This document shows, piece after piece, positions 47,156-59,224 of a stretch of DNA of 64,000 bases. The stretch is from Perilla frutescens (lineage: Eukaryota > Streptophyta > Magnoliopsida > Lamiales > Lamiaceae): assembly GCA_026008535.1 (NCBI GenBank), contig BRKX01000002.1:57118170-57182169 (forward strand), given 5' to 3'. How positions within the stretch are numbered: the first letter of the stretch is position 1; each line of letters starts with the position of its first letter. Made by a program: the position numbers and the translations under genes. The notes under the pieces are model-generated. The model saw only the letters and a program-made list of their open reading frames with translations, had not been told where the DNA came from and ran no database searches.

Positions 47156-48848
47156 TGTTGGTCCCGGACGAGTCGGTATCAGTTTAGAGGGGGGGTGAAT
47201 AAACTGATTCAAAAACTTTTACTTTAGATGCGGAATAACGGGGCCCTTTGACTCGCTTGATGAAACTTATCTATGCATAAACTTGTTGATCAGTTAAGAC
47301 AGTTTAAGTGCAACTTGTGTGATATTGTGTGCAGTTTAAAGATATGCAATAATCAATATAGTACAACACACAAGCGATTTATAGAGGTTCGAAGTCTCAA
47401 ACTTCTACGTCCTCCCTTCCTTCCGCAGAAGGGCAACTTCACTATATAATTTGAGTTTCTTTACAAATTATACAATGAAGGATAGTTGGCTGAACCTGGT
47501 AACTGCTCGCTACCTCAGCGGGTCGACGGCTCACACTTAAAGTCCCTAACTGCTCGCTAAGAAGGTAGGTGCTATTGTCGTCTTTACAAGGTTTTAGATC
47601 TCTTTCGATCTTCAAGAGGTGAGTCTTGAACAGGGGGTATCAACTGATGTGCTCCTTTAATTGAGCTGAGTAGTTGATCGTTGAATAGCTGGAACTGAGA
47701 AGGCTGCCCTGGCTGGATCGTCAACAGCGGGCTGAATATCTTGATTCTGTGAATTCTTCTTCTCAGTTGGACTCTCGCAGTTTCTATCAAATGTCGCACT
47801 TGAGCTTGAGTGAGAGGGAGAAAGAAAAGCTCTTACTTGTGAAGACGTATGAAGTTAGCAAAGAGTTTTGCTTCGTTGTCTGGCAGAGAGTATACGAAGA
47901 GTATTTTAAACTTTGATTCACTCGTCTTTTATAGAGGAGTGATTTTATGACCGTTGAGTTCCATTGTCCATTGATCGGTGGCTCTGTTGGCTCATCAATG
48001 GTAGGTGGTCTTTAATGATCGCTTGGAGTATTTGGTTGAAGTAGCCGTTACTCTGCCAATCAATCTTCATTAATTTTCAGGATCTTTGGTGAAGCATTTA
48101 TTCCAAAATTCGCCGGTTTTGAGCAACAAACTCTAGGGTTCTCTGACTTCAGTTTTCTTGACAGCTTTGAGTTCCAGTTGGCAGTTCTGGATATGTCAGC
48201 TCAGTTTGATTATCTCTCCAGCTCGCAGTTCCGAGCTTGTCAGCTGAGTCTGACTGTTGCTCCAGTTTGGCAGTCCTGAGCTTATCAGCTGAGTTTTGTT
48301 ATAGCTTCAGTTGGCAGTTTTGGGCTTGTCAGCTGAGTCTGGCTATTGCTCCAGTTTGCAGTTCTGAGCTTGTGAGCTGAGTTTGGCTATTGCTCCAGTT
48401 TGCAGTTCTGAGCTTGTCAGCTGAGTTTGGCCATTGCTCCAGTTGACAGTTCTGGGCTTGTCAGCTGAGTTTGACTATTGCTCCAGTTTGCAGTTCTGAG
48501 CTTGTCAGCTGAGTTTGGCCATTGCTCTAGTTGGCAGTTCTGAGCTTATATTTCTCCAGTTCGACTGATCTCAAGTTCTTGGCTAGCTTGTCAGCTTGAC
48601 TGATTTCTCTTAGAGCTTTCTTGTCAGTTTTGACTAATCACAAGCTGACTGACTACAGTTATTACTTTCAGCTGATCTGTCTTGTCTACTGCAGTTCGAC
48701 CATTAGTTGGATACTTCCAGTCTCTAGCTTAAACTGATGCTTTATCAGTTTCTTCAGTCTCTAGTCAACTCTTTTCTCCCTCAGCTCAGCTGACTTGGTT
48801 GTCAGCTTATTTTGACAACCATCATATCTATGTTTTAACTACTCTTCA
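47156..48848 (-). repeat. Copia LTR, left (3' LTR, U3 end missing)
   Basis: Its first 490 bp match 55778-56268 in the same orientation with a few percent differences. The expected U3 terminus (TGTTAGGAAAAACT on the - strand, seen at 59487) is absent. Instead, an inverted coding fragment begins at about 48849. Confidence 0.75.
48187..48549. repeat. 44-45 bp tandem repeat in the Copia LTR, eight copies
   Basis: The unit CTGAGCTTGTCAGCTGAGTT, then TGGCTATTGCTCCAGTTTGC, then AGTT is repeated eight times with few changes. It is rich in the palindrome CAGCTG. Confidence 0.92.
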
Positions 48849-50105
48849 CCAATACAAGATCCAATGATCCCACCAAACTTAACTATTCAGGATACAGCTC
48901 CGTGCGAAAATCCAGATGATATCATCCCTGCAAAAGGGATTCTTCACAATGGAGTTAGAGCCGATTATTTCCAAATGACTTGCCCTCCAATGGCTCAAAT
49001 TGAAGGAAATATAAGAGCCTACTCACAAGGAGAGTCCGTGAAGAGATGGGCTGATGAAACCACGCAAAAGCACATGGCTCTACACTATGCCCAGGAGCTA
49101 ACTGACCATGAGGACCTCTTCCACACCTTAACCAGGTACATCTACTGGTTTCTATGGAGGCATGTATACCAGTCAGATCAGTTTCTCTCATTGCTCGCAT
49201 TCCATGGAATGAGCTTCTGGAGGCGAGAAGAATAGTGGAGCCTATGGTGGACAGAAAGTGAGAATGTCAGTATCACTAAGGGAAAACATCTTATGAGGCA
49301 GCTACAGCTGAGGAAAAAGTGCACACACTCAGCTAAAGGATCGATGAAAGACGTTTTTGATGAACTGTGCAAGATTCATGGCTTAACACTGTCAGTCATC
49401 ACCACAAAAATGAAACAAGAAAGGTAGTCGCATCCTCATGTTCACATAAATGGCTATTCAATTAGTTGATGAAAACACAGAGCCATCAGCCTGAACAACC
49501 ATCAGCTGCTGTAAGCGACCAAACATTGAATCCAGTAGATGATATCATCGATGTGGTGATTAGAGAACTCCACTCTGAGAAATCCCCTCACAGAACTGAA
49601 GTCGAAATCAATGTCATTCCTGAAGAGTCAGAAAAATCATCTGAGAAGGCAGCTGAGCCCCAGACAACTCTCTCAAAAGACCCAACCATCGAAGAAGGAA
49701 TCACTTCCTCTATTCCTCCAGATGATCAAGAGCCAGTTTCTTCAGAGAAGTCAGCAGATCAGCCAAGTCCAAGAAATGATCAACTTAACTATCAAACAAG
49801 TGTGGAAGCAGATGAGATTTCCCACACAGTTTTGTGTGAGGAACTGGTTGGAACTGAAGCCGGAGAGGAAGCGGACTCTAAAGTAGTCCAGTTCATCGCT
49901 CAACCGAGCAGCTCCACAGTCCAGCTCCCTCCCCATTATGTGGAACTGATTGAATCCCTGCAGCAACAGGTTAAACTGCACACTTAGCAAATCAAGCAGT
50001 TGTAAGCTCAACAGAGTCGGCTAGCAGCGACGAGGATGAAGATGAGGAGCTCACTGAACCGCTGGCTAAGAGAAGGAAAACTGATCACAAGAAGGACTAA
50101 GAGGC
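48849..50105 (+). pseudogene. Copia additional ORF, C-terminal part, inverted copy
   Basis: Starts inside the additional ORF (PPNLTIQDTAPCEN, then QGESVKRWADETTQKHMALH and TLTRYIYWFLWR), matching 58730-59030 almost exactly. It then continues beyond that copy into an acidic Ser/Glu-rich region (49466-49987) and ends with DEDEDEELTEPLAKRRKTDH-type sequence. Frameshifts and stops occur near 49160, 49240 and 49987. Orientation is opposite to gag-pol of the same insertion. The product is an uncharacterised retrotransposon protein. Confidence 0.75.
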
Positions 50106-50370
50106 TGATCAACTAAAACATGATTAGAAAAGCCCTAAGTATACTTCTTGTTAATCAGTTGTAATTATCTTTTGATATATATTTATAAAAGTTAATCCTT
50201 TTAATTTCAAATAAATGTCAGACTTTACATTTATTTTGAAATTTTAACCGTTGCAAAACAATGACACGTGTCAAGGTTATCAATTGCCAATGACCAAAAG
50301 AAATCAGAGGCTAGTACCATTTCAACCATCATATCTATGAGCCTGTCCAAACACTGGCGTCGTCTGAGAG

Positions 50371-50385
50371 ATGCCAAAAAAGGGG
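50371..50385 (+). other. Polypurine-tract-like sequence
   Basis: GCCAAAAAAGGGGGAAG on the + strand resembles the plus-strand primer that precedes the 3' LTR in Copia elements. It is in the orientation of the additional ORF fragment, but it is followed not by an LTR but by the inverted end of the pol gene. Confidence 0.5.
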
Positions 50386-50404
50386 GAAGCGTTTGCTGGA
50401 ATCT

Positions 50405-53300
50405 TGTTAACAAGCCGGCTTCCAGCAGCTACATATTCTGCTAACTCCAAACTGAGTGTTGCTTCTTGCTAAACCATGATATCAGTTTGCTTCCAAGAAA
50501 CTGACATGTTCCACTGGTGCTTTTTCTGTCGATCTTGCATCCACCAAAGTCCGAGTCTGAATAGCCAATTAGACTCAAACTGTCATCTCTGGGATACCAT
50601 AGTCCAAGATTTATGGTTCCTTTGAGATATTTGATAATTCTATTTGCTGCTTCAAGGTGGCTTTTCTTTGGGTTGGCTTGAAACCGTGCGCATAGACCGA
50701 CTGAATAAGAGATGTCTGGCCGGCTGGCTGTTAAGTAAAGTAGTGACCCAATGATTCCTCTGTAGTATATTTGGCTAACTGATTCTCCATCTTCATCAAG
50801 AGTTAGCTGAACTGATGTGTTCATGGGAATCTTGAGAGTTTTTCCTTTACTTACTCCAAACTTCTTGACTAGTTTCTTGGTATACTTTGCTTGACTGATA
50901 TGAATTCCATCTTTCAGCTGCTTCACCTGGAGTCCTAGGAAGAATGCCATTTCTCCCATCATGCTCATCCCAAATTCGCTTTGCATCAGTTGAGAGAATC
51001 GAGTACATAGATCTTTGCTTTTTGATCCAAAGATTATGTCATCCACATAAATTTGAACCATTAAGATCTCAGTTGATCGTTCGATTCGAAATAGAGTTCG
51101 ATCAATGACTCTCTTTTGAAACTCATTTTTCAGCAAGAATGTTGTTAGAGTTTCATACCACGCTCTTGGAGCTTGCTTCAGTCCATAGAGGGCCTTCTTC
51201 AGTTTGAAGACTTGGTCACCAATTTCAAAGCCTGGCGGTTGCTCGACATACACGTCCTCTTTGAGCATTCCTTGAAGAAAAGCACTATTGACGTCCATTT
51301 GGTAGACTGTGAAGTTGAAGTGAGCTGCATAGGCTAGGAACAGTCTGATGGCTTCTGATCTTGCAACTGGTGTGAATGTCTCATCAAAGTCGATTCCTTC
51401 ACTTTGTGAGTAACCTTTGGCTACCAGTCTAGCCTTATTCCTTGTGATCACTCATTGTTCATCCAGTTTGTTGCGAAAGACCCATTTTGTACCAATGACC
51501 TTTTGGGTTTTTGGCCTATCAACAAGAAACCATACATCATTTCTTGTGAACTGGTTTAGTTGTTCTTACATGGCTATAATGTCGGTTCAGTTTGAGATAT
51601 GAAGCATATGAATAATGCATGCTCAGTTGAACTTCTGGTCTAGACTCGGCTTCTTGGATCACCAACTATCTTGTCAGTTGGGTGGCTTCGGAGCCATTTG
51701 GGTAAGATAGCTTCAGCTGGCTCTTTTGTGGTGACGTCATCAGTCGCCCTTTCATCAGCTGGTTCAGCATTTTCATCAGTTCTTCCCCCTTGTTTCAGTT
51801 GTGGGGTTTGTGGTCTCAGCACGATTTGTGTCTTCATTGACCAAGTTGTTCTCAACTGCTTTTGAGCCAGTTTCATTGCCTTCTTCTAGTAAAACTTCAA
51901 ACTGCTCCGGAACAATGTGATCCACATAGTCCTGCAAATTCTCAGTTTCACTAGGTAGTACTTGAACTGATCTGTCTATTCTTTCTTTGTTCCTGTACTC
52001 ATTAGCAAATTCATCAAATACCACATGACATGTTATTTCCACAATAAGAGTTCGTTTATTGAACACTCTATAAGCTTGTGCATGAGGTGAGTTATACCCA
52101 AGAAATATACCATCATCAGTTTTAGCACTAAAAGCTTTCAATTGAGTCTTTCCATTGTTGTGAATATAACATTTACAGCCAAGTATTTTAAAATATGAGA
52201 TAGAAGGCTTACGACCCTTGTACAGTTCATAAGGTGTCTTGTCATGGGCTGCTACAATGGCACTTCAATTTTGAGTATGGCAAGTTGTGTTGACTGCTTC
52301 AGCCCAGTACCCTTCAGCTATGTTGGCATCAGCTATCATTGCTCGAGCTGCTTCTTTGAGTGTCCGGTTACGCCGTTCGGCTACACCGTTTTGTTGTGGA
52401 GTTCTTGCAGCTGAGTGTTCATGAATGATTCCAAGCTAGTTGAGAAAGTTGATCATGTGTTGATTCACAAATTCAGTTCCATTATCGGAACGAATCCTTT
52501 GAACTGATCTTTCCTTCTCAGTTTGTAGCCTTCTGATCAGCACAGTTAGCTTGTCATAAGTTTCATCTTTGCTTCTCAAGAATTCCACCCGTGTATATCT
52601 TGAGTAATCATCAATTACTATAAGAGTGAATCTTTTGCCTTTTGGAGTTTGAGGTCTAACTGGACCAAACAAATCCATGTGTAGCAATTGAAGGCAATCA
52701 GTTGTTCCTGGTGGATGACTCTTATTCTTGAAAGATGACTTTACCTGCTTCCCTTTTTGACATGGTCCACATACACCTGTCTTCTTGTATATTTCCTTGG
52801 AAAGCCCATCAACTAACTCTTTCTTGGCTAGGTAGTTGATTGTTTTGAAGTTGAGGTGATTCAGTCGTCGATGCCATAGCCAGCTTGCTTCAGTTGATCC
52901 TTTTGAGAGGAAGCAAGCTTCTAAGTAGCCGGTTGACCAGTCAACAATGTACATGTTGCCTCTCCTGACGCCAGTTAGCAGAATTACTCCAGTTGACTTA
53001 TCTCTTATGTTGCAGGAGTTTTTGGTGAAGTCAACTGAGTAGCCATTGTCGCACAGCTGGCTAATGCTTAGTAGTTTGTGCTTCAGTCCATCCACGTGGG
53101 AGACTCCATTCACTACTACTTTTCCCTTGACTATGAACCCTTCTCCAATGGTTCAGCTTTTGGAATTGTCTCCAAATGTGACAAGTGGGCATTTGATTTC
53201 TTCATAACCGTTGAGATCTTCTCTGTCTCCGATCATGTGCTTGGAGCACCCGCTATCTAGATACCAAATGTCTTTGGTTTTCTTCATAGATAGGATGTTC
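50405..53300 (-). pseudogene. Copia pol: protease, integrase, reverse transcriptase, RNase H start
   Basis: Read on the - strand: the protease active site WYLDSGCSKHM (about 53260); GAG-pre-integrase with WHRRLNHLNFKTINYLAKK; the integrase core with Asp in LLHMDLFGPV, Asp in RSDNGTEF and Glu in QQNGVAERRN (about 52380); then reverse transcriptase with FTPVARSEAIRLFLAYA, VYVEQPPGFE and the catalytic IYVDDIIFGS (about 51045). RNase H begins with GYSDSDFGG but is cut by a short deletion after SKKQHSV (50441). Stops: SKS*TIG (about 53155), LN*LGI (52436) and DEQ*VITRN (51452). The polyprotein that would copy and insert the element cannot be made from this copy. Confidence 0.93.
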
Positions 53301-53923
53301 TTGTCCTGCAAGGAAAAGATTAGCATTTAGGGACCCGTTTCATATCGGGTCCTTTTTGATACATTAAGCCTTTTGGAATCCAAACTTGCCAAACTTTTGG
53401 CTTTTTATCACTCAGAGAGTCAACTGATTTGGATCGTTTCATCAGTTTCGACTCTCTTTCAACTCTTCTTGAGTCGGTTGAATGATACCTGCATTGCAAG
53501 TTAGTGGGATAAAACAATTCAACTAATAAGAAAGTTATCCCGAGATTTTTAAGTTCTTCTATCAGGCCAATGCCTTGTGTGTTTCCAATATACTGGATTA
53601 AACCCTTTAGGATCAGTTCTTAGTTCATTTCTTGAATCCAGATACTCATTATAATGATGATAAGGTTGAAATGAGTTTCTTTGATCTCTCCTAGAAGTGC
53701 CTTGGTTGAACTGCTTGGCAGGGTAGGCTTGAGATCTAAACTGGTCTTTCTTAAAGTGAACTGATTATTAGGTTGTCTTATCAGCATTCTACATTGAGCT
53801 GGTGGCCTTTGTTGAACTGGGGGCTTTGAACGAGTGGATTGACTTGAGTAAACTGATGGTCTTGGTTGGGAATTAGACTTCAGCTGACCTGGTGTTTTTG
53901 GTTGGTAGAACTGACCAAATTGT

Positions 53924-55689
53924 CTAGGCTGAGTCTGGGGATTTTTTTAATATTCCTTTTCCTTTGTTTGGCTCAGCTGGCTGATCATGAGATCTAGTGA
54001 ACCCTTTTAAGATCCCCTTTTCACTGGGTTGAGCAACTGCTTTTCCCTTTTCTAGGGCAGTGAACTTGCTATATCCTAGCCCTGAGCTGCCAGTTCCAGT
54101 TCTTTGATGACTCAATATCTCATCTAGAGTTTGAGACCCCTTTTTGAACTTCAGATTTACCTTTTCTTTTTCAAGGATCTTTTGCTTGAGTTTTTGGTTT
54201 TCAGCCTCTAGATCAGCAGATCTCAGTTTCAATTTTTTAAATTCTATAAGCTGAGATTCAAGATAATTTAATCTTTCATGATCAATGCTCAATTTCCTAA
54301 CTTTGTTTCTCAGTTCATCATTTTCATCCTTCAGTTCAACATGCAAACAAGAAATTGAAGCTAATTGGTCTTCTAGCATCATCAGTTTCATATCAAGTTC
54401 ATTGCTAGAAACAGTTGCTTCATTGATATGATAAAAAGAGGTTTGAGAATCAGCTGTACTAACCTCTTCATCATTGTCTGCCATGAGGCAGAATAGTGCT
54501 TCATCATCTGAGCTGTAGCCATCAGAATCGATTCCAGAAGGATAGTCTGAATCATCCAGCACGGCATTCTCGAGATTTGCGACCATTGCTTTTCTCTTAA
54601 AGAAGCTCCTTTTTGCCTTAGCTTTCTTGTCTTCGGAGAGTTCTGGACATTCAAACTTGTAATGTCCTTGTTTATGGCAATGAAAACATTCCCCAAGATT
54701 TCGGTTGTCACTCCTGAATGGTTCAGCTGACCGTTCAGCTGGTTGATAGGTTTTCTCAACTTTTAGGATTTCATCAATTTGAGGTGAGACTGATTGCTTA
54801 TCCCGAGCTCTCTTCAACTTTTCTAGCAACTTGGTAACTGATTGTATCTGATCATTGATGTCATCAGTTAGATTCTCCTTCTTTTCAGTTGCCTCTCTTT
54901 TTCATTCAGTTGACGATCCGCCTTGGTTTTCTTTGGCTGGTGAGCTCCTAGGTCGAAAGTTTTTCTTCCTCGAGTGTCTCTAAACCTGGTCCTTTCTCCG
55001 TAGAAAGCTGCGTCTTGAGCTGACGATGTCGATGCTTCCTTTTTCCGGTTTAGACTGTACTCATGATCTTTAAGAGAACCAAATAGTTCCCTTGGAGTGA
55101 TGCTATTTAGGTTTCTTGACTCCTTTGTAGCTATCACTTTCATATCTCATTCGTCAGTGAAATTATCCAGTATCTTGGAATTCATCTCAGAGTTGGGATA
55201 ACACCTCCCGAGATTGTTCATCTCACTGATGATGCCTAGAAATCTAGTTTCAAGGCTTGAGATGGACTCTTCTGCCTGCATTTTGAAAGATTCATACCTG
55301 TCAACTGCCAGTTAGAGTTTGTTTCCTTTTATGGCCTCGGACTCTCTGCAAAGATCTGCGAGTAGGTCACATATTTCCTTGGCAGTTGTGCAATTCTTTG
55401 TATCCTTCATACGATCTTCATCTAGAGTTTGAAATAATGCGGCTTGAGCAAGGAACTCTAGATTGTTTAACTTCTTCTCTTCACTTGTGAGAAGATTAGT
55501 TGGCTTCGGGATTCTTGCCGGTTGATTGATATCAACTATGTGAGCGTCATTGTCCATCATGATAATGATTGGACCGTCTTCAATGACTTCCCACATATTC
55601 TCATAAATTGAGCAGAGATGGACCTTCATTCTCCTGCTCCAGTTATCATAGTTCTCAACTGAAAACAAAGGTAGCTTATGGTTTCCCAT
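53924..55689 (-). pseudogene. Copia gag (capsid/nucleocapsid)
   Basis: Starts with MGNHKLPLFSVENYDNWSRR at 55689, the usual opening of plant Copia gag, 75 bp inside the primer-binding site. It continues through an open capsid part to 55312, then shifts frame (NLNSITPRELFGSLKDHEYS, about 55100). Then follows a long frame (53924-54829) with the zinc knuckle CFHCHKQGHYKFEC (about 54690) and an extended coiled coil (KDENDELRNKVRKL, LEAENQKLKQKILEKE). At least one stop or frameshift near 55310-55145 and one near 54850 break it. The packaging protein of the virus-like particle; not functional here. Confidence 0.9.
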
Positions 55690-55763
55690 AGCTAAAATGT
55701 TAGCATAGATAAGTAGATCTGATTCAATTGATCTACAGAAATGACTGATCTTTAGAATCAACT

Positions 55764-55775
55764 GCTCTGATACCA
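55764..55775 (-). other. Primer-binding site for initiator tRNA-Met
   Basis: TGGTATCAGAGC on the - strand, two bases inside the LTR end at 55778. It is complementary to the 3' end of plant initiator methionyl tRNA, the common primer of Copia minus-strand synthesis. This fixes the element's orientation and the 5' LTR boundary. Confidence 0.95.
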
Positions 55776-55777
55776 TT

Positions 55778-56268
55778 TGTTGGTCCCGAGCGAGTCGGTA
55801 TCAGTTTAGAGGGGGGTGAATTAACTGATTCAAAAACTTTTACTTTAGATGCGGACTAACGGGGCCCTTTGACTCGCTTGATGAAACTTATCTATACACA
55901 AACTTGTTGATCAGTTAAGACAGTTTAAGTGCAGCTTGTGTGATATTGTGTGCAGTTTAAAGATATGCAATAATCAATATAGTACAGCACACAAGCGATT
56001 TATAGAGGTTCGAAGTCTCAAACTTCTACGTCGTCTCTTCCTTCCGCAGAAGGGCAACTTCACTATATAACTTGAGTTTCTTTACAAATTATACAATGAA
56101 GGTCAGTTGGCTGAACCTGGTAACTGTTCACTACCTCAGCGGGTCGACGGCTCATACTTGAAGTCCCTAACTGCTCGCTAGGAAAGTAGGTGCTATTATC
56201 GTCTTTACAAGGTTTTAGATCTCTTTCGATCTTCAATAGGTGAGTCTTGAACAGGGGGTATCAACTGC
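55778..56268 (-). repeat. Copia LTR, right (5' LTR, truncated)
   Basis: Begins TGTTGGTCCCGAGCGAGTCG next to the primer-binding site. It follows the left LTR to GAACAGGGGGTATCAACTG, where homology ends and a filler of about 30 bp leads into the + strand RNase H. A detached U3 end of the same kind lies at about 59225-59487. Confidence 0.85.
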
Positions 56269-56298
56269 CATCTACAGCTAATTGGAAATGTCGTCTTT

Positions 56299-56767
56299 AC
56301 TATGGTATCCCAGAGATGACAGTTTGAGTCTAATTGGCTATTCAGACTCAGACTTTGGTGGATGCAAGATCGACAGAAAAAGCACCAGTGGAACATGTCA
56401 GTTTCTTGGAAGCAAACTGATATCCTGGTTTAGCAAGAAGCAACACTCAGTTGCCACGTCAATAACTGAAGCAGAATATGTAGCTACTGGAAGCTGCTGT
56501 GCTCAAATACTCTGGATGAAGCAACAGTTGAAGGACTACAAAGTTGAAACTGAAGAAGTGCCTATCTACTGTGACAATAATAGTGTAATTGCGATATCTC
56601 AGAATCCAGTTCTACATTCAAGAACTAAGCACATTGACATAAGGCATCACTTTATCAAAGATCACATCGAGAAGAAAGGCATATGCATTAAATATGTCAA
56701 CACTGAGAAACAGATAGCTGACATCTTCACCAAACAATTGCCTGAAGCAAGGTTTATGGAGCTATGA
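56299..56767 (+). pseudogene. Copia RNase H fragment, inverted relative to gag-pol
   Basis: Open frame with YPRDDSLSLIGYSDSDFGGC, SITEAEYVATGSCCAQILWM and YCDNNSVIAISQNPVLHSRT. It then shows the conserved C-terminal HIDIRHHFIKDHI and KQIADIFTKQLPEARF. This supplies the part missing from the - strand copy at 50441 and overlaps it for about 45 residues with near identity. Only the C-terminal part is present. Confidence 0.9.
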
Positions 56768-57653
56768 ATACAGTTGGGACTGCTGGAACTAGCATCACAG
56801 GATGAAGATGATAAACTGGAAGAAAAAGGCCAAGGGACCACTCCAGCTGAAGAGGTGAACTGAATCAAAAAGGCGAGAAACTGATCAGTTGGTCACATAA
56901 GCCATCAGTTTGAAGTAAAGGCAATAAGCCGCTGAGAGATAAGTAAACTGGAGATGATCAGTTTACTCCATCAATTCATCTAAATCATCAGTTCAGTCGC
57001 TCAAACTGATGATCCAATCAGTTATGCAGAACATACAAGCTGCAAATTGATCAAACTGACGAAGGAGTCATAGGAACTGAAGTAAATTCAAAAGGAGATA
57101 TCAGTTCAAAGACCAGCTGAAGGAGATCGGCTGAACTGGGAAGCAGCTGAATAAAGGTCCAAAGCAGTCAAGACCAGTACGGAACTGATCAGAAGATATC
57201 TCAGTTGGAATTGATTAACAGGAAAGATCATCAGTTACGCTCGAAGCCAACTGATGACGTAATTAGTCTTCAAGCCAAGGAGAAACAGCTAGAGAGAAAA
57301 GATAAGTTCAAAAGTTTAAATAGTGGAAACGGTAAAAACACATGTCATCACAATATTACCGTTGAACCCTCTCTCTCTCTCTCCTCATTTATCCCCAACG
57401 GATAGAAATGAAAAGTCAATCGACGGGTTGATTGATCTAATCCGACCATTGAGTATTGGGCATACCAAGCGTCACAACCGTTGGATGAGCTAAGTCCTTC
57501 TATATAAATAAGGCGGTTGAACTATCGAGATAAGTTTCCCGATTTTTACCGCAGAGTTACTGATTTTCTATCTACTCCTAATCAAAAGCAAAAATCTTCA
57601 ACCCTGAAAGATCAATTTCTCAGCCTCTCAAATCAATCTCTCTTCGAAGAATC

Positions 57654-59042
57654 ATGGCCCAAAATCCATCACGCAGAAGATTTAATTTCCATCAATCTGA
57701 AGAAGACTCTAAAGCTTTCTGTGATAAGCTCGACAGAGACAAGTTTTTCAATCCAGCCGGATTTCTTCAAGCCTGCAAAGCCTCTCCTCTCAGCAGAATG
57801 ATCATCGAAAAGCTTTCTCAGACCAAGCTGAAGAAGTTTCTGGAGGTGTTTCCAGAACGGATCTACACCGAACCAGTTGCTAAATTTTATTTAAATTCAA
57901 ACGGATCTTCAAATCCTAGGAAAATCAGATCGGAAGTAAGAGGACACATTATCATCGTGACAGCTAAGTCTCTGAGCAACGTGTTCGAACTGCCCAACAA
58001 CGGACTCAAACTGGAAGATGTTCAAGTAAATTTCCAGGAAGCTTATGACTTCTGGAAAAAGGAAGGAGAGCCTCAACCATATAAGAGCAATCATCTCATC
58101 TCAAAATTTCAAGATGAATTTCAGGTACTCGTTGCCATTGCCTCAAAGATCATGGTTGGGATAACTGGCAGCCAATCGGAAATGTCAGCGACAAAGTACA
58201 AAATCTGCGCTGCCATCTACAACCGAATGGAGATCAACTGGGCACAATACTTCTTTGAATAACTAAAGAGGTACGTTGATATCATTGAAAGAAGCTGGAA
58301 TGGTGAGAAATTCCCTCAATGAATTGGATACATCAGTCGGGTCAGCATCATTCTGGAGAAGCAGTTCCCATGGATGGCTGAGGAGAAAGAGTTCAAAACA
58401 ATAGTCAGTAATGACTTCATCTCAAAACCTCTCAAAATTGTTGAGATTGATCCTGAACAAATTGACCAGCCAAAGAGAAAGAAGCCTGCAGCAGTAGGCA
58501 AGAGAAAAAAGCCAGTTACTGCTGACTCTGATGATGACATTCCAATAGCTCAGAGATTTCGGCAACAAAGTTCAGTTGTCACCAGAACTGACATGATCGG
58601 ACAATCAGCTAGGCAAGTCGCTGTCAGATCAGCTACAAAGAAGAAGCCAACTGATCAATCAAAAAGGAAAAGAATATTACTTTCTCAGTCCAAAAGGAGA
58701 AAAAGATCAAGCCCTATACAAGATCCAACGATCCCACCAAACTTAACTATTCAGGATACAGCTCCGTGCGAAAATTCAGATGATATCATCCTTGCAAAAG
58801 GGATTCTTCACAATGGAGCTGGAACCGATTATTTCCAAATGACTTGCCCTCCAATGGCTCAAATTAAAGGAAATATAAGAGCCTACTCACAAGGAGAGTC
58901 CGTGAAGAGATGGGCTGATGAAACCACACAAAAACACATGGCTCTACACTATGCCCAAGAGCTAACTGGCCATGAGGAGCTCTTCCACACCTTAACCAGA
59001 TACATCTACTGGTTTCTATGGAGGAGAGCCTCAACCATATAA
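57654..59042 (+). pseudogene. Copia additional ORF (env-position), N-terminal and middle parts
   Basis: Begins MAQNPSRRRFNFHQSEEDSK at 57654 after a leader with a TATA-like CTATATAAATAAGG at 57500. The first frame runs to a stop at 58262 (NWAQYFFE*). The reading continues in another frame from about 58374 with basic, nuclear-signal-like KRKKPAAVGKRKKP and QSKRKRILLSQSKRRKRSS, then PPNLTIQDTAPCEN to WFLWRR. It lies downstream of RNase H in the same direction, where Sireviruses carry env-like or other extra ORFs. No membrane segment is visible, so an envelope role is not supported. Function unknown. Confidence 0.7.
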
Positions 59043-59222
59043 GAGCAATCATCTCATCTCAAAATTTCAAGATGAATTTCGGGTGCTCGCTGCCATTGCC
59101 TCAAAGATCATGGTTGGGACAACTGGCAGCCAATCGGAAATGTCAGCGACAAAGTACAAAATCTGTGCTGCCATCTACAACCGAATGGAGATCAACTGGG
59201 CACAATACTTCTTTGAACAACT
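59024..59222 (+). repeat. Duplicated piece of the additional ORF
   Basis: GAGCCTCAACCATATAAGAG through TGGGCACAATACTTCTTTGA repeats 58068-58260 with few differences. It is fused after WFLWRR at 59030, and beyond it lies LTR-like sequence. Confidence 0.9.
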
Positions 59223-59224
59223 GA

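Noticed and set aside
48825..48840. CCATCA at 48819-48824 as the true end of the left Copia LTR
   Set aside because: The right end of the insertion shows that the LTR starts TGTTAGG on the - strand, so the left LTR is simply broken here.
57654..59042. Envelope protein
   Set aside because: Position fits env-like genes, but no signal peptide, transmembrane segment or cysteine pattern is visible.
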